Assembly (NCBI GenBank): GCA_050732875.1
Contig: JBOHRQ010000008.1
Location: 1 to 64,000, forward strand
Origin: DASRVA01 sp050732875
GTDB taxonomy: Bacteria > Gemmatimonadota > Gemmatimonadetes > JACCXV01 > JAHWKZ01
Length of the DNA stretch: 64,000 nt
Direction: 5' to 3'
In this document: positions 14,257 through 22,842 of the stretch, piece by piece
Layout of the letters: every line of letters starts with the position of its first letter
Numbering within the stretch: the stretch's first letter is position 1
Program-made: the position numbers and the translations under genes
The notes under the pieces: model-generated
What the model saw: the letters and a program-made list of their open reading frames with translations, nothing else
The model's database searches: none
Told to the model about the DNA's origin: nothing

Positions 14257-15624
14257 TCACTCGATCCACACCGACTTGATGTTGACGAACTCGCGGATCC
14301 CGAAGGCAGACAGCTCGCGCCCGTAGCCGCTCTCCTTGATGCCGCCGAAGGGGAGGCGCGGATCCGACCTCACCAGGCCGTTCACGAAGCACGCCCCCGC
14401 GTCGAGCTCCTCAGCCGCGATCCGCCGCCCGCGCTCGAGGTCGCGGGTGAAGACCGCCGCCCCCAGGCCGAACGAAGTGTCGTTGGCGACCTGGATCGCC
14501 TGGGCCTCGTCGGTCACCGGGATGATCGACGCCACCGGCCCGAATAATTCCTCCTGGTATCCGGGCGAGGCCGGCTGGACGTCCGTCAGCACGGTCGGCG
14601 GGTACCACGCCCCGTCGCGATCGGGGATCTCGCCGCCCAGGAGGCAGCGTGCCCCGAGCGCGATCGTCTCCTCCACCTGGCGGTGGAGGCCGTCCCTTAG
14701 ATCCGCCCGCGCCTGGGGTCCGACGTCGGTTGCCTCGTCCATCGGGTCGCCGACGACAGCGCTCCGCATGCCCTCGACGAAGCGCCGCTCGAAATCCTTC
14801 CGGACCGGCTCCACGACGATGAACCGCTTGGCGGCGATGCAGCTCTGGCCGGAATTGATGAGCCGGCTCTTCACGCAGGTCGCGACGGCCTGGTCGAGGT
14901 CGGCGTCCTCCAGGACGACGTAGGGGTCGCTGCCGCCCAGCTCGAGCACCGTCTTCTTGAGGCTCTTCCCGGCCGCCTGCGCGACCGCGCGGCCCGCCGG
15001 ACCGCTGCCGGTCAGGGTGACGGCCCGCACGCGGTCGTCCGCGATCAGCGGTGCGACGCGTGCGCTGCCGACGAGGAGAGCCCGAAAGAGGTCCTCGGGG
15101 AAGCCCGCCTCGCGGAAGATCGCTTCGATCGCCAGCGCCGACCCGGGAACGTTCGAGGCGTGCTTGAGAAGCGCCGCGTTCCCGGCCATGAGCCCCGGCG
15201 CGGCGAAGCGGAAGACCTGCCAGAAGGGGAAGTTCCACGGCATGACGGCCAGGACGACGCCGAGCGGCCGGAAGGCGACGAAGCTCTCCCGGGCGTCGGT
15301 CTCGACCGGCTCGTGAGCGAGGAAGCGCTCCGCGTTCTCCGCGTAGTACTCGCAGACCCAGGCGCACTTCTCGGCCTCGGAGCGGCCGTCCCGGACGGGC
15401 TTGCCCATCTCCTCGGCCATGAGACGCGCGTACTCGCCGGCGCGTTCCTTCAAGACGGCCGCGGCGCCTCGCATCCGACGGCTCCGCTCCTCGAACGAGG
15501 TCTCCCGCCACGCCATGAAGGTCTGGTGGGCGCGCTCGACGATCTCATCCAGCTCGTCGGCGGGTGTCTCCGGGACGGTGCGCAGGGTCTTTCCGGTGGC
15601 GGGGTTCACGACTTCGATCGGCAT
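14257..15624 (-). CDS. Succinate-semialdehyde dehydrogenase-type aldehyde dehydrogenase
   Basis: The 455-residue product is a full-length NAD(P)-dependent aldehyde dehydrogenase. It has the cofactor-binding PWNFPFWQVFR, the TLTGSGPAGRAVA loop, the general-base glutamate in LELGGSDPYVV and the nucleophilic Cys in NSGQSCIAAKRFIV. The N-terminus VVNPATGKTLRTVPE and the ending GGIKESGYGREL are typical of the GabD/Sad group, which oxidises succinate semialdehyde to succinate. The ATG at 15624 has a GGAAGG upstream. Substrate remains inferred. It converges with the SufR-like gene. Confidence 0.85.
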   Translation of the reverse strand: MPIEVVNPATGKTLRTVPETPADELDEIVERAHQTFMAWRETSFEERSRRMRGAAAVLKERAGEYARLMAEEMGKPVRDGRSEAEKCAWVCEYYAENAERFLAHEPVETDARESFVAFRPLGVVLAVMPWNFPFWQVFRFAAPGLMAGNAALLKHASNVPGSALAIEAIFREAGFPEDLFRALLVGSARVAPLIADDRVRAVTLTGSGPAGRAVAQAAGKSLKKTVLELGGSDPYVVLEDADLDQAVATCVKSRLINSGQSCIAAKRFIVVEPVRKDFERRFVEGMRSAVVGDPMDEATDVGPQARADLRDGLHRQVEETIALGARCLLGGEIPDRDGAWYPPTVLTDVQPASPGYQEELFGPVASIIPVTDEAQAIQVANDTSFGLGAAVFTRDLERGRRIAAEELDAGACFVNGLVRSDPRLPFGGIKESGYGRELSAFGIREFVNIKSVWIE

Positions 15625-15725
15625 GCGCCTTCCTTTCCGGACGTGCAGGGAATCCAACGTCGCCGGGGCAGCGCGCCGGATCAAGTTCCCGCGGCTTCCG
15701 GCCTCTCGACTGGGCCGCCCGGCGG

Positions 15726-16310
15726 TCAGCCCGGGGACGGCAGAAGCTCGAGCCCAGCCGACTCGGCGGCGGCGCGATACCAGCGGCCCAGCTCCGGGAC
15801 TTGATAATGGGCGTTGAGACCGCTCGGATTGGGCAGCGCCCAGAGCTCGGCCCCCGACAGCCGTTCCTCCTGCCTGCCCACTTCCGCTCCCGGCCGCTGG
15901 AAGGCCGCCCGGTAGGCGGTGAGCCCGACCACGGCGACCACGCGCGGCTCGAGTCGCGCCACCTTCCGGATCAGCCCGCGCGCCCCCGCGCGCAGCTCGT
16001 CGGTCCCGAGCTCGTCCGCCCGCGCCGTGGCCCGGTCGACCAGGTTGGTGATGCCGATCCCCCGGTCGAGAAGCGCAGCCCGCGAGAGACGGTCGAAGCC
16101 GCCCCGGACGTCCAGCTCCTTGGCGACCAGCCCACCGGCGTGAAGGGCCTTGTAGAAGCGGTTCCCGGGGCGCGCGAAGTGGGCCTGCACGGCGGCGGTC
16201 CAGAGGCCGGGATTGATCCCGACGAAGAGTAGCCGGACGTCCGTGCGGACCAGGTCGGGCACGCCGCGTCCGCGAGCGGCCTCGAGATCGGCGCGAGAAG
16301 GCCTCGTCAC
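15726..16310 (-). CDS. mug: G/U mismatch-specific DNA glycosylase
   Basis: The 194-residue product matches the Mug/TDG branch of uracil-DNA glycosylases. LLFVGINPGLWTAAVQAHFA contains the catalytic GINPG loop with Asn, GITNLVDRATARADELG is the family signature, and ALPNPSGLNAHY is the DNA-intercalation loop. Mug removes U or 3,N4-ethenocytosine opposite G and starts base-excision repair. The GTG at 16310 gives a normal length; the frame upstream runs through the riboswitch region and is not coding. It diverges from the TPP-regulated tenA genes. Confidence 0.9.
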   Translation of the reverse strand: MTRPSRADLEAARGRGVPDLVRTDVRLLFVGINPGLWTAAVQAHFARPGNRFYKALHAGGLVAKELDVRGGFDRLSRAALLDRGIGITNLVDRATARADELGTDELRAGARGLIRKVARLEPRVVAVVGLTAYRAAFQRPGAEVGRQEERLSGAELWALPNPSGLNAHYQVPELGRWYRAAAESAGLELLPSPG

Positions 16311-16374
16311 GCCTTCAACATCGGACCGACCGAAGCCGGCCGCCAACCCGCCTGCGCCGGTGGAGCGGGCCGCG

Positions 16375-16380
16375 TATACT
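16375..16380 (+). promoter_or_regulatory. -10 box for the TPP riboswitch transcript
   Basis: TATACT at 16375-16380 is a good -10 hexamer placed so that transcription would start around 16386-16388, at the 5' edge of the aptamer. The -35 region (around 16352) is poor. Confidence 0.55.
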
Positions 16381-16383
16381 CGG

Positions 16384-16470
16384 GCGCCGACAGGGGTGCT
16401 GGGTTCGCTCCCGGCTGAGATCACACCCTCAGGACCTGATCCGGGTAATGCCGGCGAAGGGAGGTCGCGC
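16384..16470 (+). ncRNA. TPP riboswitch (THI element)
   Basis: All the invariant parts of the thiamin pyrophosphate aptamer are present in order: CAGGGGTGC near 16391, CTGAGA at 16415-16420, CACACCC, ACCTGAT at 16434-16440, then CCGGGTAATGCCGGCGAAGG and GGA. The closing helix can form between GCGC-GAC near 16384 and GTCGCGC at 16464-16470, directly before the ATG. The Shine-Dalgarno AAGGGAGG (16457-16464) is inside the aptamer. No terminator hairpin lies between aptamer and ATG, so control is probably at translation: TPP binding hides the ribosome site and shuts off the tenA pair. Confidence 0.95.
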
Positions 16471-17136
16471 ATGGGATTCTCCGCCGATCTGATCGAACGG
16501 GTGGGACCGCTCTGGAGGCGGATGCTCGACCACCCCTTCCTGCTCGAGACGCGCGACGGTTCGCTCCCCGACTCGACGTTCGCACGCTGGATGCGCCAGG
16601 ACTACCTGTTCGTCGAGGCGGCGATCCCGTTCATGGAGGCGCTGGTCGCGAAGGCCCCGGCCGGGCATCGAAAACCCCTGACCGACGCGATCAAGGCATT
16701 CCACGGCGAGCTCGAGATCTTCCGCGAGCGCGCCGGCGCGGCAGGTGTCGACCTCAAGGACATCGCGCCGGCCTTCGTCTGTCACGCCTACGTCCAGTTC
16801 CTGCTCTCCACCGCTTCCTACGCCGGCTATCCGGAGGGGTTCACCGTCCTCTATGCGGCCGAGAAGGCGTATCACGAGTCGTGGAAGGTGGTGAGGTCGG
16901 GAATCGCCCCGGACTCGCCGTGGACAGGTTTCGTCGAGAACTGGGCGGGCGACGCGTTCGCCGGATGGGTGGCCTGGCTGGAGGCCGAGCTGGACGCGCT
17001 GGCCGATGAGGCCGGGCCGGCGGCGGGCGAGCGGATGGCGCAGCTCTTCGATCTCACCGTCCGCTACGAGATCGCGTTCTGGGAGCTGGCTTACGGCCGC
17101 GCCGACGGCTGGCCGGGGGTCGAGACGAAGCCGTGA
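16471..17136 (+). CDS. TenA-family protein, Glu-type (TenA_E)
   Basis: The 221-residue all-helical product has the TenA fold signature (ARWMRQDYLFVEAAIPF near residue 38, and YEIAFWELAYG near the end). Where Cys-type TenA has the nucleophile in LLPCxWGY, this protein has TVLYAAEKAYHESW with Glu131 nearby and no Cys, as in TenA_E proteins. Plant TenA_E enzymes are known to salvage the thiamin pyrimidine by hydrolysing formylamino- and amino-HMP. It begins at 16471 directly after the TPP aptamer and overlaps the next tenA by 4 bases, so both are TPP-controlled. Confidence 0.85.
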   Translation: MGFSADLIERVGPLWRRMLDHPFLLETRDGSLPDSTFARWMRQDYLFVEAAIPFMEALVAKAPAGHRKPLTDAIKAFHGELEIFRERAGAAGVDLKDIAPAFVCHAYVQFLLSTASYAGYPEGFTVLYAAEKAYHESWKVVRSGIAPDSPWTGFVENWAGDAFAGWVAWLEAELDALADEAGPAAGERMAQLFDLTVRYEIAFWELAYGRADGWPGVETKP

Positions 17137-17801
17137 CCGCCTTCACCGACGAGCTTTTCGAGGCCGGACGGCTGATCTGGGAGGCCCAGCTCGAGCACCC
17201 TTTCGTGAAGGGAATCGCGGCCGGCGGCCTCGACGAGGACCGGTTCCGGCGCTGGGTCGTCCAGGACTACCTGTACCTGAAGGAGTTCGCGCGCGTCTTC
17301 GCGTGGGCGGCGGCGAAGGCCGACCGTCTCGAGGGGATGTCCTGGTACGCGGCGGCCCTCGACCTGACGCTCAACAGCGAGATGGACCTCCACCGCACGT
17401 ACGCCGCCCGCTTCGGGCTGTCGGCGGCGGACCTGGAGGCGGGCGAGATGTGGCCGACCACCCGCGCCTATACGGACTTTCTCGTGCGCACGGCGGCTGA
17501 CGGTGATCTGGCCGAGCTGGTCGCGGCGCTCCTTCCCTGTGCCTGGGGGTACGCGTGGATCGGGAAGCGCCTCGCCGAGGAGGGGCGTCCGGCCGATGCG
17601 CGCTACGCGGACTGGATCGAACAGTACGCCGCGCCGGAGTTCCAGGCGGCGGCGGAGTGGCTGAAGGCGGAGATGGACCGGCTGGCGGCGGATGCGTCCT
17701 CCGAGAAGCGTGAGCGACTACGCGCGCTCTTTGTCCTCTCCAGCCGTTACGAGTGGCTGTTCTGGGACATGTGCTGGCGGGGCGAGGCGTGGCCGGTGTA
17801 G
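17133..17801 (+). CDS. tenA: Aminopyrimidine aminohydrolase, Cys-type TenA
   Basis: The 222-residue product converts 4-amino-5-aminomethyl-2-methylpyrimidine to HMP in thiamin salvage. It has the core RRWVVQDYLYLKEFAR, the nucleophile Cys136 in LLPCAWGYAWIG (Cys135 in Bacillus TenA) and the C-terminal catalytic Glu in SSRYEWLFWDM. The GTG start overlaps the previous stop (GTGA), so translation follows from the riboswitch-controlled gene. No other thiamin genes are in the window; the pair is a pure salvage unit. Confidence 0.93.
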   Translation: MTAFTDELFEAGRLIWEAQLEHPFVKGIAAGGLDEDRFRRWVVQDYLYLKEFARVFAWAAAKADRLEGMSWYAAALDLTLNSEMDLHRTYAARFGLSAADLEAGEMWPTTRAYTDFLVRTAADGDLAELVAALLPCAWGYAWIGKRLAEEGRPADARYADWIEQYAAPEFQAAAEWLKAEMDRLAADASSEKRERLRALFVLSSRYEWLFWDMCWRGEAWPV

Positions 17802-17853
17802 GATAGCGCCACCGTTCGGGAGCCTGACCTGGACACACAGCCCGGAGCCCGCC

Positions 17854-20421
17854 CTGCCGAAGCGGCTCGCGATCACCGCCGCGCTCCTCCTCGGCGCCGC
17901 CCCGCTGGCCGCGCAGACGATCCCGTCCCCCTCCGTATACCTGGGGATCGAGATCGGCGCCGACCGGACGCTCGCCGACTACCATCAGATCCGCCGCTAC
18001 TTCGCGATGCTGGACTCGGTCTCGGAGCGGGTCGTGGTCGAGGACTTGGGCCCGACCACGCAGGGCGAGCCGATGATCGTGACGGTCATCTCGAGCGCGG
18101 AGAACATCGCCAACAGGGAGCGCATCAAGGATATCGCGCGCCGGCTCGCCGACCCGCGGGGCCTCGCGGACGACGAGGCGGAGCGGCTGATCGCCGAGGG
18201 GCGAGCGGTCGTCATCGTCACCGGCAACATCCACTCGACCGAGATCGGGTCCAGCCAGATGGCGATGGAGTGGGCGCACGACCTGGCCGCGGCCGAGGAT
18301 CCGGAGACGCTCAGCCGACTCGAGAACGTGGTGCTCCTGCTCGTCCCTTCGGTCAATCCGGACGGCCAGATCATGGAGGTCGAGTGGTATCGCCGCTGGC
18401 TGGGGACGCCGTACGAGGGGGGCCGCATGCCGTGGCTCTATCACGAGTACGTGGGCCACGACAACAATCGTGACTGGTTCATGCTGACCCAGGCCGAGAC
18501 GCGTCACCTGACGCGGGCGGTCTACCACGAGTGGTTCCCTCAGGTGTGGGTCGACCATCACCAGATGGGCGACCAGACCCCGCGCATGTTCATCCCGCCC
18601 TTCTCCGACCCTATGGACCCCGGGATCCATCCCCTGATCTGGCGCGAGATCAATTTGATCGGAGCGAACATGGCGTACCGGCTCGAGCAGGCCGGGAAGG
18701 CGGGAGTCATTTACGGCTATTCGTACGACGCATACTGGATCGGCGGAACGCGCAACACGGGATGGTGGAAGAACATCACCGGGCTCCTGACGGAGACGGC
18801 TTCGGCGCGGATGGCCAGTCCGCTCCGCGTCTACCCGGGCGAGCTCGAGGGTGGGCGGAAGGGCCTCGTCGAGTACGGCCCACAGATCAACCACCCGAAC
18901 CCCTGGCCAGGTGGGGAATGGCGTCTGCGGGACATCATGGAGTACCAGCGGGTCGCCTCCGACGCGCTCCTCGAAACCGCGGCGACCCGGCGCGAGGATC
19001 TGCTCCGCGACATGCTCGAGCGCGCCCGGGACGCGATCGCGAAGGCCGAGCCGGACGAGGCGTACCTGATCCGGCGCGACCAGCGCGACTACCCGACCGC
19101 GAGACGGCTGGCGCAGCTCCTGGCCGACCACGGCGTGGAGGTGCGGCAGGCGGGGAACGGCGACTACTGGATTCCGCTCGCCCAGCCCTACGCGCGGTTC
19201 GTGCGCGAGATGCTGGAGCCTCAGCGCTATCCCGAGATCACGCCCGTACAGGGAGCGGAGTTCCTTCGACCCTACGATGTCTCGGCGTGGACGCTCCCCC
19301 TCATGATGGGGGTCGAGGTGGAACGGACGCGGCTCCCCGGGGGCCTCACCGCGAAGCGGCTTCCGCACGCGCTGGGCGGGACCGTGCCGAAGCCCATCCT
19401 GACCCCCGACCGCTTCGGCGCCATGCCCGAGGATTCCGCAGCCGACCCGCCCGGACCGATGACGGTCCCGAGGACTTCCCCCGAGTCGGCCAGGATCGTG
19501 AATTCGGCGCTGGCCGGGGGTACCAGCGTGCATGTCGCTCCGGACGGGACCTTCTATGTGGGTGAGCCGACGGCCGCCGGGATGCGCACGATCGACGGAA
19601 CCGTGATCGGCGACGCGGAGGGAGGGCCTTATGCCTGGACGTTTCCTCCCGACGCCTGGACCCTCCGCGCCCCCCGCGTGGCCACCTACAAGCCGTGGCT
19701 CGCCTCGATGGACGAGGGCTGGACGCGATGGGTGCTGGAGACCTACGGATTCGACGTGACCGCGCTCGAGACGGACGCGATCCTGCGGGGCGATCTGTCC
19801 GGATTCGACGCGCTCATCCTCCCCGACATCGACCCCCCCGTCATCGCCAGCGGAAAGCCGGAGCGTGAAGGAGACGAGATGCGCTACTGGCGGGAGCTGC
19901 CGCCCGAGTACGGTGGAGGCCTGGGCGAAGAGGGCGCCCGGGCGATCCGCGAGTTCGTCGAGCAGGGCGGCACGCTGATCGCGTTCGACTCGTCGATCCA
20001 GTACGTGGTCGACGAGTTCAACGTGCCCGTCCGGAACGCCCTGGCCGGCGTCTCGCGCGGCGACTTCGACGCTCCGGGGGCGCTGCTCCGGGTCGACGTG
20101 GACTCCACCCACCCGCTCGGCCACGGCCTCCCCGAAGCGGTCGCTGTGTTCCTGGACGACGCGACCGCGCTGGCCACCGAGCCGCCGGGACCGGAGCTGG
20201 AGCGATGGGTGGTGGCGAGCTACCCGGCCGACGACCGCGACATCCTGCTCTCGGGCTGGATCGAGGGCGCCGAGCGGCTGGAGCGCCGCGCCGCGGCGGT
20301 CGCCCTCACCTATGGCAGAGGGCGGATCGCGCTCTTCGCCTTCCGTCCCCAGCATCGCGGGCAGACCCACGCCACCTTCCCGTTCCTCTTCAATGCCATC
20401 TGGTGGTCGGTGGCGCCCTAG
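17854..20421 (+). CDS. Secreted M14-family zinc carboxypeptidase, large multidomain
   Basis: The roughly 855-residue product has a signal peptide (KRLAITAALLLGAAPLAAQ). The M14 domain gives IVTGNIHSTEIGSSQMAMEW (His127 and Glu130), VPSVNPDGQ, WVDHHQMG and the catalytic Glu in GLLTETASARM. The second half has a GATase-like segment (ALILPDIDPP, FDSSIQYVVDEFN). Such proteins digest peptides outside the cytoplasm and are common in peptide-eating lineages. No ATG, GTG or TTG lies between the upstream tenA stop and the signal; a CTG at 17854 has GGAG 6 bases ahead and is the best start. Substrate is unknown. Confidence 0.8.
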   Translation: MPKRLAITAALLLGAAPLAAQTIPSPSVYLGIEIGADRTLADYHQIRRYFAMLDSVSERVVVEDLGPTTQGEPMIVTVISSAENIANRERIKDIARRLADPRGLADDEAERLIAEGRAVVIVTGNIHSTEIGSSQMAMEWAHDLAAAEDPETLSRLENVVLLLVPSVNPDGQIMEVEWYRRWLGTPYEGGRMPWLYHEYVGHDNNRDWFMLTQAETRHLTRAVYHEWFPQVWVDHHQMGDQTPRMFIPPFSDPMDPGIHPLIWREINLIGANMAYRLEQAGKAGVIYGYSYDAYWIGGTRNTGWWKNITGLLTETASARMASPLRVYPGELEGGRKGLVEYGPQINHPNPWPGGEWRLRDIMEYQRVASDALLETAATRREDLLRDMLERARDAIAKAEPDEAYLIRRDQRDYPTARRLAQLLADHGVEVRQAGNGDYWIPLAQPYARFVREMLEPQRYPEITPVQGAEFLRPYDVSAWTLPLMMGVEVERTRLPGGLTAKRLPHALGGTVPKPILTPDRFGAMPEDSAADPPGPMTVPRTSPESARIVNSALAGGTSVHVAPDGTFYVGEPTAAGMRTIDGTVIGDAEGGPYAWTFPPDAWTLRAPRVATYKPWLASMDEGWTRWVLETYGFDVTALETDAILRGDLSGFDALILPDIDPPVIASGKPEREGDEMRYWRELPPEYGGGLGEEGARAIREFVEQGGTLIAFDSSIQYVVDEFNVPVRNALAGVSRGDFDAPGALLRVDVDSTHPLGHGLPEAVAVFLDDATALATEPPGPELERWVVASYPADDRDILLSGWIEGAERLERRAAAVALTYGRGRIALFAFRPQHRGQTHATFPFLFNAIWWSVAP

Positions 20422-20474
20422 CTGCCCGGCTCCCGTTCGTTGGCGGGGCGAGCGGGGAGCGGTATCGTGATGAC

Positions 20475-22226
20475 GTGCGCCGATCGCTGTTCGCCCCCGC
20501 GCTGATCCTCGGGCTGGCGGCGAGTCCAGCCATCGCTTTCCAGCAGCCGAGCGACTCCATCGACGTCCTCCAGGAGGCCCGGGCCGCCCAGGTCGAGTTC
20601 GAGCGGGTGCGCATGGCCCACCTCCCCTGGGGCTCGAGCCGGGCCGGCTCCGCTCGCGACGAGATCGTGGGACGACTGGTTCTGCTGGGCGACGAGGGGG
20701 AGGAGTGGCGGGCGCCGCCCGATCCGTCGCCGGTGGTCGAGGCGCGGCGGGAGCTCCTGGGGGCGCTCTCCGGAGCCGCCGCCGACCTCCCGGGCGACGG
20801 ATGGATCGCGGGCCAGCGTGTTTTCTACCACGTCGAGGCTGGGCGCGCCGACGCCGCCCTCGCGGCGGCGCGCGAGTGCCGGGGGGAGGCATGGTGGTGC
20901 CACGCCCTGGCTGGCTACGCCCATCACGCGGCGGGTGACTTCGTGGCCTCTGAGGCCGCGTTCGAGGAAGCGCTGGCGGGAATGCCGTCCACCGACCGGC
21001 GGCGCTGGCTCGATCTCGACGATCTCATTGAGGGCGAGGCGGAGCAGGCGTACCGGGACTCCGAGGATGGAGACCGTGCCGCCTTTCTCGGCCGCTTCTG
21101 GTGGCTCGCCGATCCGCTCTGGAGCCTGTCCGGCAACGACCGCCGCACCGAGCACTTCTCCCGGCACGTCCTGGACCGGATCCTCAGGGACGCCCGGACG
21201 CCGTTCGAGCTGGGATGGGGGAGCGACCTGCGCGAGGTCCTGATCCGCTACGGCTGGCCGACCGGCTGGGAGCGGATCCGGGCCCGGACGTGGGCGCTGG
21301 GAGCCGGAGGCGGGTCGGGCGTGGTCGGCCACGATCCGCTCGGCGAGCGGCGCTTCGTGGCGAGCGGGGACGCGTTCGCGCGGCCGACGGAGCGCGACTT
21401 CGTACAGGGGAGCCTCGAGGATGACGGGGCCCGCTCCACCTACGCGCCGGCCTACGCCGAGCGGTTCGTCGACCTCGACCACCAGCTCGCGATCTTCCGG
21501 CGCGGGGATTCCGCGCGGGTCGTGGCGGGGTGGAGCCTGCCTCCCGATTCGCTCGGCGGATCGACGCGTGGCCCGTCAGCGGACTCGTCCGCTGGCGACG
21601 TCGAGGCGGCCCTCGTCGTGTCTACGGATCCTGAATCGCCTTTCCGACTCGTCCGGTCGAGGGAGTCGGGCGTCTCCGGCACCCTGGCCCTGACCGTGGC
21701 GTGGTCCCCCGCCGTCGTCAGCGTCGAGGCGCTGGCCCGGGAGGCCAGCCTGGCCGCGCGCGCCCGCTACGGACTGCCGATCGACGGACCGGCGGGCAGG
21801 CGTCCCGCGCTCTCGGACCTGCTGCTCGTGGACCCCGCCGGAGGGTTGCCCCGCTCGCTCCGGGAAGCCACCTCGCGGGCGAGGGCAAGCGTGCGCGTCG
21901 AGCCGGATCGATCCGTGGGGGTCTTCTGGGAGATCTACCCTCCGGGGGGCGGACCCTACGAAGCGCGGCTCTCGATGCGCCTCAAGGACGAGCAAGGGGG
22001 CTTCTGGAAGGGCCTCGGAGCGGCGCTCGGCCTGACCGATCGAGCGGGAGGCTCGGTCGCCCTCGAATGGATCGAAACGATTCCGGCCCGCCAGGAGGTC
22101 TATCCGCGCGCGCTGGTCCTGAGTCTCCCGGACCTTCCGCCGGGCCGCTACGCGCTGGAGCTGGAGGTCGTGCTCCCGGACTCGCGGAGGGCGTGGGTGG
22201 AGCGGCCGATCGTGGTCGAGGAATAG
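20475..22226 (+). CDS. GWxTD-like secreted protein
   Basis: The 583-residue product starts at a GTG with signal peptide RRSLFAPALILGLAASPAIA. An Ala-rich helical region reads like a short tetratricopeptide block (VEAGRADAALAAAREC, AGYAHHAAGDFVASEAAFEEA). It is followed by FLGRFWWLADPLWSLSGNDR and REVLIRYGWPTGWERI, which resemble the GWxTD region seen in Acidobacteria and Gemmatimonadota proteins. The C-terminal 200 residues are beta-rich. Function is unknown; an envelope location is inferred. It lies 53 bases after the M14 peptidase gene and 10 bases before the Nudix gene. Confidence 0.65.
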   Translation: MRRSLFAPALILGLAASPAIAFQQPSDSIDVLQEARAAQVEFERVRMAHLPWGSSRAGSARDEIVGRLVLLGDEGEEWRAPPDPSPVVEARRELLGALSGAAADLPGDGWIAGQRVFYHVEAGRADAALAAARECRGEAWWCHALAGYAHHAAGDFVASEAAFEEALAGMPSTDRRRWLDLDDLIEGEAEQAYRDSEDGDRAAFLGRFWWLADPLWSLSGNDRRTEHFSRHVLDRILRDARTPFELGWGSDLREVLIRYGWPTGWERIRARTWALGAGGGSGVVGHDPLGERRFVASGDAFARPTERDFVQGSLEDDGARSTYAPAYAERFVDLDHQLAIFRRGDSARVVAGWSLPPDSLGGSTRGPSADSSAGDVEAALVVSTDPESPFRLVRSRESGVSGTLALTVAWSPAVVSVEALAREASLAARARYGLPIDGPAGRRPALSDLLLVDPAGGLPRSLREATSRARASVRVEPDRSVGVFWEIYPPGGGPYEARLSMRLKDEQGGFWKGLGAALGLTDRAGGSVALEWIETIPARQEVYPRALVLSLPDLPPGRYALELEVVLPDSRRAWVERPIVVEE

Positions 22227-22236
22227 GCGCCCCTGC

Positions 22237-22833
22237 GTGACCATCGATCCACGCATCGAGCTTCTGGAGGCGGTCCTGGCGGTAAGGGCGCCTCGTCGCC
22301 TGACTCGCGGGGCGAAGGATCAGGAGGCCGCGGTCGCCCTGGTGGTTAGGCCAGGCGAGGACCTCGAGATCCTGCTCGTCCAGCGCGCCCTGCGGGACGC
22401 CGACCCGTGGTCGGGTCATGTGGGCCTACCCGGCGGTCGGATGCACGCCGAGGACCGGGACTTGCTCGCGACGGCCCTCCGCGAGACCGAGGAGGAGACC
22501 GGTGTGTCGATCGCGAACCATGGTCGAACCCTGGGATTCCTCGACGACGTCGAGCCGGCCACCCCGCGGCTGCCGCCGATCGTCATCGCGCCGCTGGTCG
22601 CCGCGGTCGGCCCCGGGACCGTCGCCGTCCCCGACGGGCGCGAGGTGACGGCGACGATGTGGGTGCCGCTCGACGCGCTTCGCGACCCCGGGGCCCGGGC
22701 GGAGCATCTCGTCGAGCAGGAGGACTTCCGCCGCGTCTTCCCCGCGATCCGTCACGGCAAGCGCGTCGTCTGGGGGCTGACGCACCGGATCCTGATGGGG
22801 TTTCTGGACGTGGCCGCGAGCGCGGGGCTCTGA
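22237..22833 (+). CDS. Nudix hydrolase, CoA pyrophosphatase-like
   Basis: The 198-residue product contains a full Nudix box (GGRMHAEDRDLLATALRE followed by TEEETG), which binds Mg for pyrophosphate hydrolysis. Just before it, VQRALRDADPWSGHVGLPGG has the pattern typical of CoA-diphosphatases (NudL/CoAse), which cleave CoA to 3',5'-ADP and phosphopantetheine. The substrate is inferred. The GTG at 22237 lies 10 bases after the GWxTD-like gene, so they may be co-transcribed. Confidence 0.82.
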   Translation: MTIDPRIELLEAVLAVRAPRRLTRGAKDQEAAVALVVRPGEDLEILLVQRALRDADPWSGHVGLPGGRMHAEDRDLLATALRETEEETGVSIANHGRTLGFLDDVEPATPRLPPIVIAPLVAAVGPGTVAVPDGREVTATMWVPLDALRDPGARAEHLVEQEDFRRVFPAIRHGKRVVWGLTHRILMGFLDVAASAGL

Positions 22834-22842
22834 GCAGGGAGG

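Noticed and set aside
17371..20892. 1173-codon open frame on the minus strand
   Set aside because: It is antisense to tenA, the M14 peptidase and the GWxTD-like gene. Its translation is Arg/Gly/Pro-rich with no domain, a common artefact of high-GC DNA.
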